From Sulfurimonas sp. (GTDB lineage: Bacteria > Campylobacterota > Campylobacteria > Campylobacterales > Sulfurimonadaceae): a stretch of 64,000 nt of DNA. Location: the NCBI RefSeq assembly GCF_014859695.1, contig NZ_JACUTS010000001.1, positions 1 through 64,000 on the forward strand, read 5' to 3'. The notes beneath the pieces are model-generated. The model was not told where the DNA came from and ran no database searches. It saw only the letters and a list, made by a program, of their open reading frames with translations. The position numbers and the translations under genes were made by a program. Within the stretch, counting starts at the first letter, position 1. The number at the start of each line of letters is the position of its first letter. Shown piece after piece: positions 22,245 to 31,821 of this stretch.

Positions 22245-22290
22245 TAGAGGATTCTCGGCATGTTAAAGAAATAACACGCCGAATCTATAT

Positions 22291-22608
22291 CTATCTTCTT
22301 CTTCTGGTTTGATGATCTTCAAACTCTTTTTTGTTTACAAGACCATCTTCGTTAGCATCCATTCTTGAGAACTCGTAATGCTCTTTGACATTTCTTAGCA
22401 TTCTGCCGTCATCTCTTCTCTCTTGGACTCTTTTCTCTCTAGCCTCATGAAGCTCACTCTCGGTAAGAGTTCCATCACTGTTTAAATCAAAACTTTCAAA
22501 AGTAGGCATATCGCGCCCACCGTTTTGTGCCAGAACTCCAATCGGTGCGACCAACAACAGGCTTAATGCAACAAGAGACAATCTTACATGTTTAGAAAAC
22601 ATTTTCAT
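22291..22608 (-). CDS. Secreted EF-hand domain protein
   Basis: Signal peptide; FDLNSDGTLTESEL and MDANEDGLVNKKEF loops. Confidence 0.85.
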   Translation of the reverse strand: MKMFSKHVRLSLVALSLLLVAPIGVLAQNGGRDMPTFESFDLNSDGTLTESELHEAREKRVQERRDDGRMLRNVKEHYEFSRMDANEDGLVNKKEFEDHQTRRRR

Positions 22609-22649
22609 AACAGACTCCTTAAGTTTGGTATTGCAAATATTGTAGCACA

Positions 22650-22853
22650 TTAATAGTTAAGCGTAAATCTCAGCCAGATAAAATCCTCTACATGCTTTTT
22701 TCCAAACTCGCTTAAAGTCCCTCCGCTGTTGATGTTATAGGAGATATCGACCTCGGTGTTATTTTTAAAAGCGTAGAGAGCACCGACTCTGTTCTGTTGT
22801 GAGTAGTCTTGAAGATTTGTCATATTTTTATAGTAAATCGAGAAGACTCCTTT
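22650..22853 (-). pseudogene. Remnant: C-terminal strands of an outer-membrane beta-barrel protein
   Basis: Minus-strand frame reads KGVFSIYYKNMTNLQDYSQQNRVGALYAFKNNTEVDISYNINSGGTLSEFGKKHVEDFIWLRFTLNY*; no upstream gene body. Confidence 0.55.
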
Positions 22854-23615
22854 TTAAAGCTCTTTTAGTATTCTCTTTGTCTCTTTATACCCAAGATTAA
22901 TCAGCTCTTTCATTTGAGACATATCGACTGCATTATACTCCGAGAGGTCCGGTTTTATGGTTAGGTCCGCCTCTTTTGTTTGAGCTTTTTTATTTAATTT
23001 GACCAAAAAGTTAAAACTGTTATATAGAACTTCAATAACATTCTCAGGCTTTTTGTAAGAGCGCTCAGGAACAAGGTCTACTCCTATTAAAAAATCAACA
23101 TCCTTATCTTTTAGACAGCTAAGAGGAACATTTTCAACAATCCCGCCATCAACCAAAAGTCTCTCTTCAATCTCAACTGGAATAAAAATTCCAGGGATAC
23201 ATGTGCTTGCAACAACTGCGTCCGCAACGCTTCCTTTGTTCAAGATGACCTTTTCTCCGGTTGTAATATCAGTAGCTATCATGCCAAGCGGGATGTTTGC
23301 ATCTTCAAAATTTTTATTACCTATGTTGTGTTTAATAATCTCGCCTATTTTTTCATTTGAGAGTAGTCCATATTTTGAAAGAGTAAGCGAAGAGATCTTT
23401 TTCCACTCAAACTCAACGACTATCTTCTCTATCTCTTGGGGAGTTTTTCCAAAAGCATAGAGTGCTGCTACAATTGCGCCCGCACTTGTTCCGCAAATGG
23501 CACTTATTTCGATCTTTTTCTCTTCAAGCGCTTTTAAAACACCCACATGAGCAGCGCCTAAAACCGCCCCTCCGCCTAGAGCTAGCCCGACTTTTTTATC
23601 TTTGAGGCTGCTCAT
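22854..23615 (-). CDS. Patatin-like phospholipase (RssA-like)
   Basis: GLALGGGAVLGAAHVGVL, GTSAGAIVAA, DGGIVENVPLS. Confidence 0.92.
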   Translation of the reverse strand: MSSLKDKKVGLALGGGAVLGAAHVGVLKALEEKKIEISAICGTSAGAIVAALYAFGKTPQEIEKIVVEFEWKKISSLTLSKYGLLSNEKIGEIIKHNIGNKNFEDANIPLGMIATDITTGEKVILNKGSVADAVVASTCIPGIFIPVEIEERLLVDGGIVENVPLSCLKDKDVDFLIGVDLVPERSYKKPENVIEVLYNSFNFLVKLNKKAQTKEADLTIKPDLSEYNAVDMSQMKELINLGYKETKRILKEL

Positions 23616-24199
23616 TTGCCCTCACCTTTTTTACTGCTTGAAATTCCGGCAGTCATAATAAATCCTAGAGCCTCTTCAGTTTTCATATTGATTGGAGTTA
23701 TATTTTTTTTAGGGATAAAAAGGGAGTAACCGCCTATTTGATAACTAAGTTGAAAATAGACCATAACTGGTTCTTCCATATCCAAGAAATCAAACCTTTG
23801 TAAATCCTCAGAAGTTATAAAACCCATTATCTTAGAATCCATCCAGTGCGTATCTACAAGAACAACAATGTCGTTCTCTTTATTTTTTAGGTTTGAGAAG
23901 AAGTTGAAAAAATCTTTTACGGCGCTGTAGAGAGTGTTTACGAGAGGCATTTTATCGACAAGTGACTCAAAAAAATCTCTTAATTTTTGAACAATCCAAA
24001 GTTTTAGAAGCAGTCCCACAAAAAAGACGATGGCAATTCCGGCAATAAGGCCCAAACCGGTGAAATAGTACTCTTTTGGCAGCACATATAAAATAAGATT
24101 GCCAAAGAAGTTCTCCGTCATTTTTAAAACCCATACGAGAATATATAAAACCAGAGCAGTAGGGAGAATAAGGCTAAGACCGTTTATAAAAGTTTTCAC
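23612..24199 (-). CDS. DUF502 family membrane protein
   Basis: INGLSLILPTALVLYILVW, MPLVNTLYSAVKDFFNF. Confidence 0.85.
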   Translation of the reverse strand: MKTFINGLSLILPTALVLYILVWVLKMTENFFGNLILYVLPKEYYFTGLGLIAGIAIVFFVGLLLKLWIVQKLRDFFESLVDKMPLVNTLYSAVKDFFNFFSNLKNKENDIVVLVDTHWMDSKIMGFITSEDLQRFDFLDMEEPVMVYFQLSYQIGGYSLFIPKKNITPINMKTEEALGFIMTAGISSSKKGEGK

Positions 24200-24279
24200 A
24201 GATGTTCCTTGAGTGTTTTAAGATTTAAAAGATTGTATCGAAAATAATGTTAGAATTTCGAAAAATTTAAGGTAGAGAG

Positions 24280-25536
24280 ATGTTAATGACAATAGTAGGA
24301 ATCTATACTCTTTTTGTGCTTGTCTCCATATATACAAGCGTTATGCAGATAGGTTATGTAAATAAGGCGAAAAAAGGCAAAGCAGTTCTTCTCTTGGACA
24401 ATGATTTTATAAAAGCGGGAAATTACAGCGTTGCAAAAGAGAGGATGAGTATCGCAAGTATCTTTATAGAGTATATTGTCTTTATTTTGTGGATAGATTT
24501 TGGAATCAAGTTTTTAGAACAAAATATATCTTATGAGAATGAAGCTCTTTTGAATATTGCCATCGTCATGAGCTTTTTGGTTATAAACTCGCTTATCTCT
24601 CTGCCGTTTTCATACTACGAAAAATTTGTTCTGGATCAGAAGTTTGGTTTTAACAAATCAACTCTTGGGCAGTGGATAAAAGATATCTTTATCTCCTTTG
24701 TTATGACGCTTCTCTTTGGCTCTTTAGTAGTTTGGGGAGTTTATGAGATAATTTCAAGTTTTGAACTTTGGTGGATGTGGAGTTTTGTATTTATCTTTGC
24801 GGTCGTTATTCTTATCAATATGTTGTACCCGACTTTTAGGGCGCTCTTCTTTGACAAACTTACTCCGCTTCAAAATGAAGAACTAGATGTTCAGATAAAA
24901 GATTTGATGGATAGAACCGGCTTTGTAAGTTCGGGTGTTTTCATAAGTGACGCCAGTAAGAGAGATGCAAGATTAAACGCATACTTCGGAGGAATCGGTA
25001 AATCCAAAAGAGTCGTTCTTTTTGACACGCTTATAGAGAAGCTCACGACCAGAGAGCTTTTGGCGGTTTTAGGTCATGAACTTGGGCACTTTGCACATGG
25101 AGACATATATAAAAATATCGCTCTTATGGGCGCAATTTTGCTTGGTATGTTTGCAATATTCGGTAATCTGCCGCTCTCTTTTTATACAGAGCTTGAAATA
25201 TCGCAAGCGCCTTATGCAGTTATGATCTTGCTGATGCTTTTTATGCCTGTTTTGGGCTTTTTTATGATGCCGATAATGGGAATCGTAAGCAGACACAACG
25301 AGTATGAGGCAGACAAAACAGCAAGTGAGCTTAGCGGTCCAGGCGGTTCAATAGAGCTTGCTAACGCCTTGAAAAAACTGGTAAATGAGAACAAAAGTTT
25401 TCCGCTCTCGCATCCGCTCTATATCTTCTTTCACTATACGCACCCGCCTGTTTTAGAGAGACTAAAAGAGCTTGGCGTTGATGTAGGGGAGATTGATAAA
25501 AAGGCTTTGGGAGAAGCATGTCAAGCGGAAATCTAG
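24280..25536 (+). CDS. M48 family metallopeptidase (Ste24-like)
   Basis: HELGHFAHGD zinc motif, multiple TM, NEYEADKTA. Confidence 0.95.
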   Translation: MLMTIVGIYTLFVLVSIYTSVMQIGYVNKAKKGKAVLLLDNDFIKAGNYSVAKERMSIASIFIEYIVFILWIDFGIKFLEQNISYENEALLNIAIVMSFLVINSLISLPFSYYEKFVLDQKFGFNKSTLGQWIKDIFISFVMTLLFGSLVVWGVYEIISSFELWWMWSFVFIFAVVILINMLYPTFRALFFDKLTPLQNEELDVQIKDLMDRTGFVSSGVFISDASKRDARLNAYFGGIGKSKRVVLFDTLIEKLTTRELLAVLGHELGHFAHGDIYKNIALMGAILLGMFAIFGNLPLSFYTELEISQAPYAVMILLMLFMPVLGFFMMPIMGIVSRHNEYEADKTASELSGPGGSIELANALKKLVNENKSFPLSHPLYIFFHYTHPPVLERLKELGVDVGEIDKKALGEACQAEI

Positions 25537-26348
25537 TAAAAGATATTTTAAAAGAGATAACTTCAAAGCTTGCTCCTCATGTAGAGAGGGCCTCAAGAGA
25601 GGCGCAACTTCTTTTAATGTACCATCTTGAGGTGGATGAGCTTTGGCTTATAACAAACCAAGAGGCAGATGTAAAAGAGAGTGATAAACTTTTAAAACTG
25701 GCAGAGCGAAGAGCCAAGAGTGAGCCTCTTGAGTATATAACCGGAAGGGTCAGTTTTTACAGCGAGGAGTTTTTTATAGCAGAGGGAGCGCTTATTCCGC
25801 GTCCTGAAACTGAACTTCTTATTGATGAGGTGCTCAAAAACATAGCCGATAAAAATGCAAATATTACCATTGCAGAGGTGGGTGTGGGAAGCGGAATCAT
25901 ATCGATTATGCTTGCAAAATTTCTTCCAAATGCAAATATTATAGCGGTAGATATTTCAGAGGTGGCGCTGGGTATTGCAAAGAAAAATATAGAGCTGTTT
26001 GGAGTAGAAAATAGAGTTGCGCTAAGACTCGGCTCACTTCTAGAACCCGTAGATGAGCAGATTGATTATTTGGTCTCAAACCCTCCCTATATTGCGCAGA
26101 GTGCAGAGCTTGAGCCAAACCTCTCTTATGAGCCACAGAATGCTCTTTTTGGCGGAGAGATAGGCGATGAGATAATTAAAAAACTTCTTGATGAAGTCTT
26201 AAGCAGAAAGATTAACTTTTTTACATGTGAGATGGGTTATGACCAAAAAGATAAAATATCGGCATATTTAAAAGACAAAAGCTTTGCAAAATTAGAGTTT
26301 TATAAAGACTATAGCGGTTTTGACAGAGGTTTTACGCTGAGGTTATAG
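25518..26348 (+). CDS. prmC: Release factor glutamine methyltransferase
   Basis: YITGRVSFYSEEFFI...LIPRPETELLID, VSNPPYIA. Confidence 0.95.
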   Translation: MSSGNLVKDILKEITSKLAPHVERASREAQLLLMYHLEVDELWLITNQEADVKESDKLLKLAERRAKSEPLEYITGRVSFYSEEFFIAEGALIPRPETELLIDEVLKNIADKNANITIAEVGVGSGIISIMLAKFLPNANIIAVDISEVALGIAKKNIELFGVENRVALRLGSLLEPVDEQIDYLVSNPPYIAQSAELEPNLSYEPQNALFGGEIGDEIIKKLLDEVLSRKINFFTCEMGYDQKDKISAYLKDKSFAKLEFYKDYSGFDRGFTLRL

Positions 26349-26351
26349 TAT

Positions 26352-26831
26352 TTGAAAAGAAATATTTTTATAGATTTTGCATATTTTACTCTTTTGTGCG
26401 CTACATTTGGAGCTGTTTTAGTTTTGGGTGCTGTCGTCGCCCCTATAGTTTTTCATACAGATAAGATTTTATATTCAGTTTTGCTTGACAACTACAACGC
26501 AGGAATTATTATGGGTGAAGTTTTTCGCCGTTTTAGCTACTGGATATACTTTTTAGCTTTTTTTGTCACTGTATACGAACTTGCGATGTATAAAAGAGGG
26601 CAGAGAGATGTGATAATATTCACAAGTGCAGTTACCGTTGTCTTCTCTGCACTTATGTTTAGTGCGGTCTACTCTCCAAAGATACTCTCTATGCAGGTTC
26701 TTGGAGTAGAAGCTACACAAAGTGACACTTTTAGAAACATCCATATGGCAAGTGAATTGGATTTTAAAATCTTAGCTGCGGCTCTGCTTGTACTTTTTAT
26801 CAGAAGGCTGATGCTTCTTAGGCTCCAATAA
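26352..26831 (+). CDS. DUF4149 domain membrane protein
   Basis: 4 TM protein with family-like pattern; TTG start. Confidence 0.7.
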   Translation: MKRNIFIDFAYFTLLCATFGAVLVLGAVVAPIVFHTDKILYSVLLDNYNAGIIMGEVFRRFSYWIYFLAFFVTVYELAMYKRGQRDVIIFTSAVTVVFSALMFSAVYSPKILSMQVLGVEATQSDTFRNIHMASELDFKILAAALLVLFIRRLMLLRLQ

Positions 26832-26898
26832 GGGCGCTTTTTAAAAAGCTACGCCCAATTTTTATTCTCCTTCATAGTATAACTTTTTCTTTTAATCA

Positions 26899-26940
26899 TT
26901 GATTTCAATCAAGATGATTGAGCGACAAATTTAATATCAT
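26899..26940 (+). promoter_or_regulatory. Crp/Fnr-type promoter: TTGATTTCAATCAA (26899-26912), 22 nt, TATCAT -10 (26935-26940)
   Basis: Exact TTGATN4ATCAA; ~67 bp from start of 26973 gene. Confidence 0.65.
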
Positions 26941-26972
26941 TTTAGCTAATACTACTTTTTGGGGAGGCTATT

Positions 26973-27530
26973 GTGAAAGGTATATTAAGTAAATTTATAG
27001 TTAGCGGGTTGACATTATTAGCAGTTTCTCAGACTGCTTCTGCAAGTTCTTCTTCGGGAGATGGCAGCGGATTTTATATTGTTCCAAAAGTGGTAGTTGT
27101 ATTGGGAGATACAATTATGCATCATGGACATAAACTTAACGGAGAGACCGGAGTCGGCGCAGGTATAGATCTGGGTTACTCTTTTACTCCAAACTATGCG
27201 CTGGAGTTGTCTGCTACACATGCGGAAGCTGATGTTGTAGAAGATGACCATGTTAAAGATACTGCAGAGTATACGACATATGGTTTTAACTTTGCATATA
27301 CAAGAATTCTTGTAGGTCATTTTGCAATACTCGCAAAACTAGGCTATGCATGGGAGTATGAGAAGATGGACAAACTTCATATAAAAGAGACTCTTGACGG
27401 CGTTACTTATGCGTTGGGATTTGAGTATGGAGTGGCAGAGAATATGGAACTTGTGTTTGAAGTAGAGGGTGCAAATGTTACAAGTTCTAGAGGCGAGAGT
27501 CTTCTTTTTGGTCTAAAATACAAATTTTAA
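26973..27530 (+). CDS. Outer-membrane beta-barrel protein (OmpW/OmpA-like)
   Basis: Signal peptide, GVGAGIDLGYSFTPNYALELSATH, C-terminal GLKYKF; GTG start. Confidence 0.75.
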   Translation: MKGILSKFIVSGLTLLAVSQTASASSSSGDGSGFYIVPKVVVVLGDTIMHHGHKLNGETGVGAGIDLGYSFTPNYALELSATHAEADVVEDDHVKDTAEYTTYGFNFAYTRILVGHFAILAKLGYAWEYEKMDKLHIKETLDGVTYALGFEYGVAENMELVFEVEGANVTSSRGESLLFGLKYKF

Positions 27531-27538
27531 ATATTTTT

Positions 27539-27559
27539 ACCTAAGTTTTTAACTTAGGT
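27539..27559 (+). terminator. Hairpin ACCTAAGTT-TTT-AACTTAGGT
   Basis: Perfect 9-bp stem, 3-nt loop just downstream of 27530 stop. Confidence 0.6.
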
Positions 27560-27641
27560 AATCTCTTCATATAAAGAATCATCTAAACTACTTTTTATTA
27601 CTTTAGGATAGAATAATACAATTATTATTTAAGGAAATTCT

Positions 27642-28733
27642 ATGTTTATAAAAGTACTCCTCTTTTTTAGTTTCATTTTATCAGCAGCAGCTTTAGATGC
27701 GAACGGTTTTACAAAAGCAGCAACAACAAAACCTCAGTTAGTCCAAACAGGTTCTCAAAAAGAGTGGTGTCCGGTATGCGGCATGAGCATAGAGGCTTAC
27801 TATAAAACTTCACACTCTTCAATAATCAACAATCATAAAAACAGACAATACTGCTCCATGAGATGTCTTGCGATAGATATGCAGGAGTATGAGATAGACC
27901 TTGATAATATTAAGGTCGTTGATGTTTCAACCGAAAAGCTAATAGGTGCCAAAAATGCCTACTATGTCGTCGGTTCCGATATCAGAGGCACTATGGCAAA
28001 GGTGAGTAAGCTTGCTTTTGAAGATAAAGAGGCTGCGGAAGATTTCAGTATTGAAAAGGGCGGGGAGATAGTTGATTTTAAAACAGCGCTCAAGATAGCA
28101 CAGGATTCACTGAAGTCAGATATTGCAATGGTTGAGAATAAAAAAGAGAAGCAGGTCTACTCTATTGGCAAAAAAATATTTGAGAAGAGATGCGAAAAGG
28201 AGATAGACTTGAAGAGCTATCTTGAGATCAATGAACTCAAAGCACACATAAAAGATGAAAATGTTTGCGGCGAACTAAAAGAGAGTGAGATACAGCCGCT
28301 CTCTCTCTACCTTTGGGAAGTAAAAAGGTTTGGCGACCTTGAAAATATTGGCGAGACAATAAGTGTTGATAAAAATGAAAAGTGCCCGATTTGCGGTATG
28401 TTTGTCTACAAATATCCAAAATGGGCGGCGCAGATATTTTACGGAGACAGACACTTCTCATTTGATGGCGTAAAAGATATGATGAAGTATTTTTTTATGC
28501 ACAAAGAGGAGGTCTCAAAAATAGTTGTGAGCGATTACTACTCCCAAAAAGCGCTCAATGCCAAAGAGGCTTACTATGTAGTAGGAAGTGATGTTTATGG
28601 TCCGATGGGAGAGGAGCTTATACCTTTTGCAAAAGAGAGTGAGGCAAAAACTTTCTACATGGACCACAAAGGCTCTAAGATACTAAGGTTTGATGAGATA
28701 ACAGAGATGGAGATTAAGAAGCTAGATGAATAG
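27642..28733 (+). CDS. Tandem NosL-domain protein with intervening cytochrome-c-like region lacking CXXCH
   Basis: EWCPVCGMSIEAYYK...AYYVVGSDIRGTM and EKCPICGMFVYKYPKWAAQIF...AYYVVGSDVYGPMG; middle GKKIFEKRCEKEIDL...LSLYLWEVKR. Confidence 0.85.
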   Translation: MFIKVLLFFSFILSAAALDANGFTKAATTKPQLVQTGSQKEWCPVCGMSIEAYYKTSHSSIINNHKNRQYCSMRCLAIDMQEYEIDLDNIKVVDVSTEKLIGAKNAYYVVGSDIRGTMAKVSKLAFEDKEAAEDFSIEKGGEIVDFKTALKIAQDSLKSDIAMVENKKEKQVYSIGKKIFEKRCEKEIDLKSYLEINELKAHIKDENVCGELKESEIQPLSLYLWEVKRFGDLENIGETISVDKNEKCPICGMFVYKYPKWAAQIFYGDRHFSFDGVKDMMKYFFMHKEEVSKIVVSDYYSQKALNAKEAYYVVGSDVYGPMGEELIPFAKESEAKTFYMDHKGSKILRFDEITEMEIKKLDE

Positions 28734-29025
28734 AAAAAGCACTATTCTTATCTACTCTTTTTTTGCTCTAAGTGCTCTTTTGTTTGCAGAGATTGGCTAT
28801 CTTTCTCTAGCAAAAGGCATAGATGAAGCAGCACTGAAAAACAAAAGAGAGTTTGTAGAAACCGTGCAGCTTCCAGACCTTTGTATCGCAACAGAGGCTT
28901 CATATATCAGACATAGAAGCTTAAGCGATTTTTTCTCAATCTATAGAGATGACGGTACCTTAAGAGAGTACTTTGCATCTACCTATGTTTATAGCAGTTT
29001 CGATATTTTAAAAGAGGAAAAATGA
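28726..29025 (+). CDS. Hypothetical membrane-anchored protein in NosL/ABC module
   Basis: N-terminal TM; overlaps flanking genes by 8 and 4 bp. Confidence 0.7.
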   Translation: MNRKSTILIYSFFALSALLFAEIGYLSLAKGIDEAALKNKREFVETVQLPDLCIATEASYIRHRSLSDFFSIYRDDGTLREYFASTYVYSSFDILKEEK

Positions 29026-30197
29026 GAAGCAAGTTTAACCTCTACATAACCGAGTATGCCATAAACTCCCTGCTTCGCCAGAAATATAAAACATTTTTTA
29101 TCTTCTTGGTTTTGAGCGCTCTTATATTTTTGCTAAGCTCGCTCTTTTTTATAACAAACTCTATAAAGCATGAGCTCTACTCCACCCTCGACTCACTTCC
29201 CGAGATAACTATTCAAAAGATTAAAGCTGGACGTCAAGATGAGATAGATATAGCGGTTGTAGATGATATTTTGCAGATGAGCGGTGTGCAGAGCGCAGTT
29301 GCAAGAGTGTGGGGCTACTACTACTTTGAAAATGCAGGGGTAAACTTCACTCTCGTTGGAATTGAGGAGTATGAAGAGCAGCATAAAGAGTCGCTTAAGG
29401 GTGTTGCAGAATTGCTTGATTTTGATGGCTCTTCCATGATGGTAGGCGAGGGCGTTAAGAGAGTTATGGATGAGAGCTACTACAAAGAGTACTTCAACTT
29501 TATAAAGCCTGAGGGAACTCTAAAAAGAGTTCATATAGGCGGCACATTTGAGGGCGATACCGAGCTTGAGTCAAACGACGTCATAGTTATGAGCAAAAAA
29601 AACATTAGAGAGATTTTTGGGATTGATGAGACAAAAGCGACGGACATAGTGGCAAAAGTCGCAAATCCAAACGAGATAGCGACCATTGCTTCAAAGATAA
29701 AGCTTATGTACCCAGATGCAAGAGTGGTTACAAAAGATGATCTAAAGATAAGTTATCAAAATATTTTTGACTATAAAAGCGGGGTTTTTCTAGCACTCTT
29801 TATTGTCTCTCTCTTTACGTTTTTTATAATTATCTACGACAAAGCAAGCGGGCTCAGCAGCGAAGAGAAGAGGGAGATAGGGATACTCAAAGCTCTTGGC
29901 TGGAGGGTTGACGATGTTTTAAAGGAGAAATTTTACGAGGGGTTTGTGGTCTCGTTTTTCTCCTACATGACGGGTACCATTTTAGCTCTGTTTTTTGTTT
30001 ATGTCCTAAGGGCTCCTCTTATGCAAAACATCTTTGTGGGCTATTCGCAGCTAAAGACATCCTTTAATCTCCCTTTTGTTCTTGATGTGCAGACCATGGC
30101 GCTCATATTTTTTCTAAGTGTACCAATCTATATAGCGGCTACTATTATCCCTGCATGGAGAAGCGCTACACTCGAAGCTGATGAGGTTATAAGATAG
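29022..30197 (+). CDS. FtsX/MacB-type ABC transporter permease
   Basis: N-terminal TM, large periplasmic domain, C-terminal REIGILKALGWRVDDVLKEKFYEG and 3 TM. Confidence 0.9.
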   Translation: MRSKFNLYITEYAINSLLRQKYKTFFIFLVLSALIFLLSSLFFITNSIKHELYSTLDSLPEITIQKIKAGRQDEIDIAVVDDILQMSGVQSAVARVWGYYYFENAGVNFTLVGIEEYEEQHKESLKGVAELLDFDGSSMMVGEGVKRVMDESYYKEYFNFIKPEGTLKRVHIGGTFEGDTELESNDVIVMSKKNIREIFGIDETKATDIVAKVANPNEIATIASKIKLMYPDARVVTKDDLKISYQNIFDYKSGVFLALFIVSLFTFFIIIYDKASGLSSEEKREIGILKALGWRVDDVLKEKFYEGFVVSFFSYMTGTILALFFVYVLRAPLMQNIFVGYSQLKTSFNLPFVLDVQTMALIFFLSVPIYIAATIIPAWRSATLEADEVIR

Positions 30198-30865
30198 TGA
30201 TAAAACTAAAAGATGTAGTCAAAGAGTATACGGCGAACAATGCAGATACTGTAACCGCTTTAAAAAAGATAAGTCTAGAGATAAAAGAGGGGGAGTTTGT
30301 AGTGCTTAGAGGTGCAAGCGGGAGCGGAAAGAGCACCGTTCTCTCACTTATTGCCGCACTTAGCAAGCCGACAAGCGGAGAGGTGGAGGTTGATGGAGAT
30401 AAAATCTCCAAGCTTGCGGACAACTTTGCATCCGAGTATAGACGCCATAACATAGGGTTTGTTTTTCAAAAATACAATCTTATTTCTACTCTTAGCGTCA
30501 AAGAGAATATTATTTTGCCGCTTGTTCCCATGAATCTTAGCCAAAAAGAGATAGAGGAGAGACTCTTGAGAGTTTTAAAAATGTTTCATATTGAGCATAA
30601 AGCCAATCAGCTTGTCAAAAATCTCTCAGGCGGAGAGCAGCAAAGAGTGGCAATTGCCAGAGCAAATATAAACAATCCCAAGATTATTTTAGCGGATGAG
30701 CCTACGGCAAATCTGGATGAAAAGTTGTCGCTGCATCTTATAGAGATGTTAAAGGAGTTAAAAGCCGAGGGAAAAACAATCGTAGTCGCAACGCATGACC
30801 CTCTCTTTTTCGGGCTCTCTTTTGCAGACAAAGAGATAGAGCTGCATCATGGGAGTATGCTTTAG
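30197..30865 (+). CDS. LolD/MacB-type ABC transporter ATPase
   Basis: GASGSGKST, LSGGEQQRVAIARA, ILADEPTANLD. Confidence 0.95.
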   Translation: MIKLKDVVKEYTANNADTVTALKKISLEIKEGEFVVLRGASGSGKSTVLSLIAALSKPTSGEVEVDGDKISKLADNFASEYRRHNIGFVFQKYNLISTLSVKENIILPLVPMNLSQKEIEERLLRVLKMFHIEHKANQLVKNLSGGEQQRVAIARANINNPKIILADEPTANLDEKLSLHLIEMLKELKAEGKTIVVATHDPLFFGLSFADKEIELHHGSML

Positions 30866-31813
30866 ATGTTTTTAACTCCCGAAGTTCTTGCAATATTTAT
30901 CTTAAATGCAGTATTTGCGCTCTTCGCCTCCATTGCATTTTTTCTTAGTGTTAGAATCTATCTAAAGTGGAACATGAACTCATCCTCTGCCTCTCAGTAT
31001 GAGCTTGAGAAGCAGAGTTTTTTGGGCGCTACGATTATAAAGTATATTTTAATAACCAAAACAGCTCTTTTTCTCTTTTTTATATTTACGCTTGATAAGA
31101 TTTCCAATGTTATAACCGGAGCCATGTGTGCGGCAGGCGTGGTCGATGCGACGCAGACGGGAGCTTCTCTGATTGTTTTAAAAATCCTAAATATCTATCT
31201 TTTTGCTCTGTGGCTAAAACTTCATGCACAAGACTTGAGCGATAAGCAGCAGCCCTATACAAGGATGAAATTTGGATTTTTCATACCTCTGTTTTTTCTC
31301 TTTGCGGCAGAGGTGATTTTAGAGACAGTTATGTTTAGCTCCATTGAGATTGACAAGATGGTAAGCTGCTGCGGAAGCATATATTCAAGTACTTCTACCT
31401 CTGTGATATCTTCGCTTTTTTTACTGGATACCTCTGTTTTGGTTGCTCTGTTTTATGGTAGTTACCTCTTGATTGTTCTATTTTATTTTGTAAAAAACAG
31501 ATATATTTTCTCATTTTTAAATTTTCTTTTTATACCTATCTCGCTTATTTCTCTGATACTTTTTTTCGGCACATATATCTACGAGCTTCCATCACACCAC
31601 TGCCCGTTCTGCTTTTTGCAGAGTGACTACTATTATGTGGGGTATCTAGTATATACTCTTCTTTTTTTGGGAACATTTCATGGGATATCTGTTAGTTTTT
31701 CAAAAGAGAGGGAGAGAAGCTACAAAGCCTCACTTTTATTTAATTCTCTTTATGTTATATTGTTGTCTATGTATGTAGTTGTATACTACATGAAAAATGG
31801 TGTTTTTCTATAG
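30866..31813 (+). CDS. Polytopic membrane protein with HCPFC motif
   Basis: ~7-8 hydrophobic segments; SHHCPFCFLQSDYYYVGY; CCGS motif; directly follows ATPase. Confidence 0.7.
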   Translation: MFLTPEVLAIFILNAVFALFASIAFFLSVRIYLKWNMNSSSASQYELEKQSFLGATIIKYILITKTALFLFFIFTLDKISNVITGAMCAAGVVDATQTGASLIVLKILNIYLFALWLKLHAQDLSDKQQPYTRMKFGFFIPLFFLFAAEVILETVMFSSIEIDKMVSCCGSIYSSTSTSVISSLFLLDTSVLVALFYGSYLLIVLFYFVKNRYIFSFLNFLFIPISLISLILFFGTYIYELPSHHCPFCFLQSDYYYVGYLVYTLLFLGTFHGISVSFSKERERSYKASLLFNSLYVILLSMYVVVYYMKNGVFL

Positions 31814-31821
31814 GGATATAT

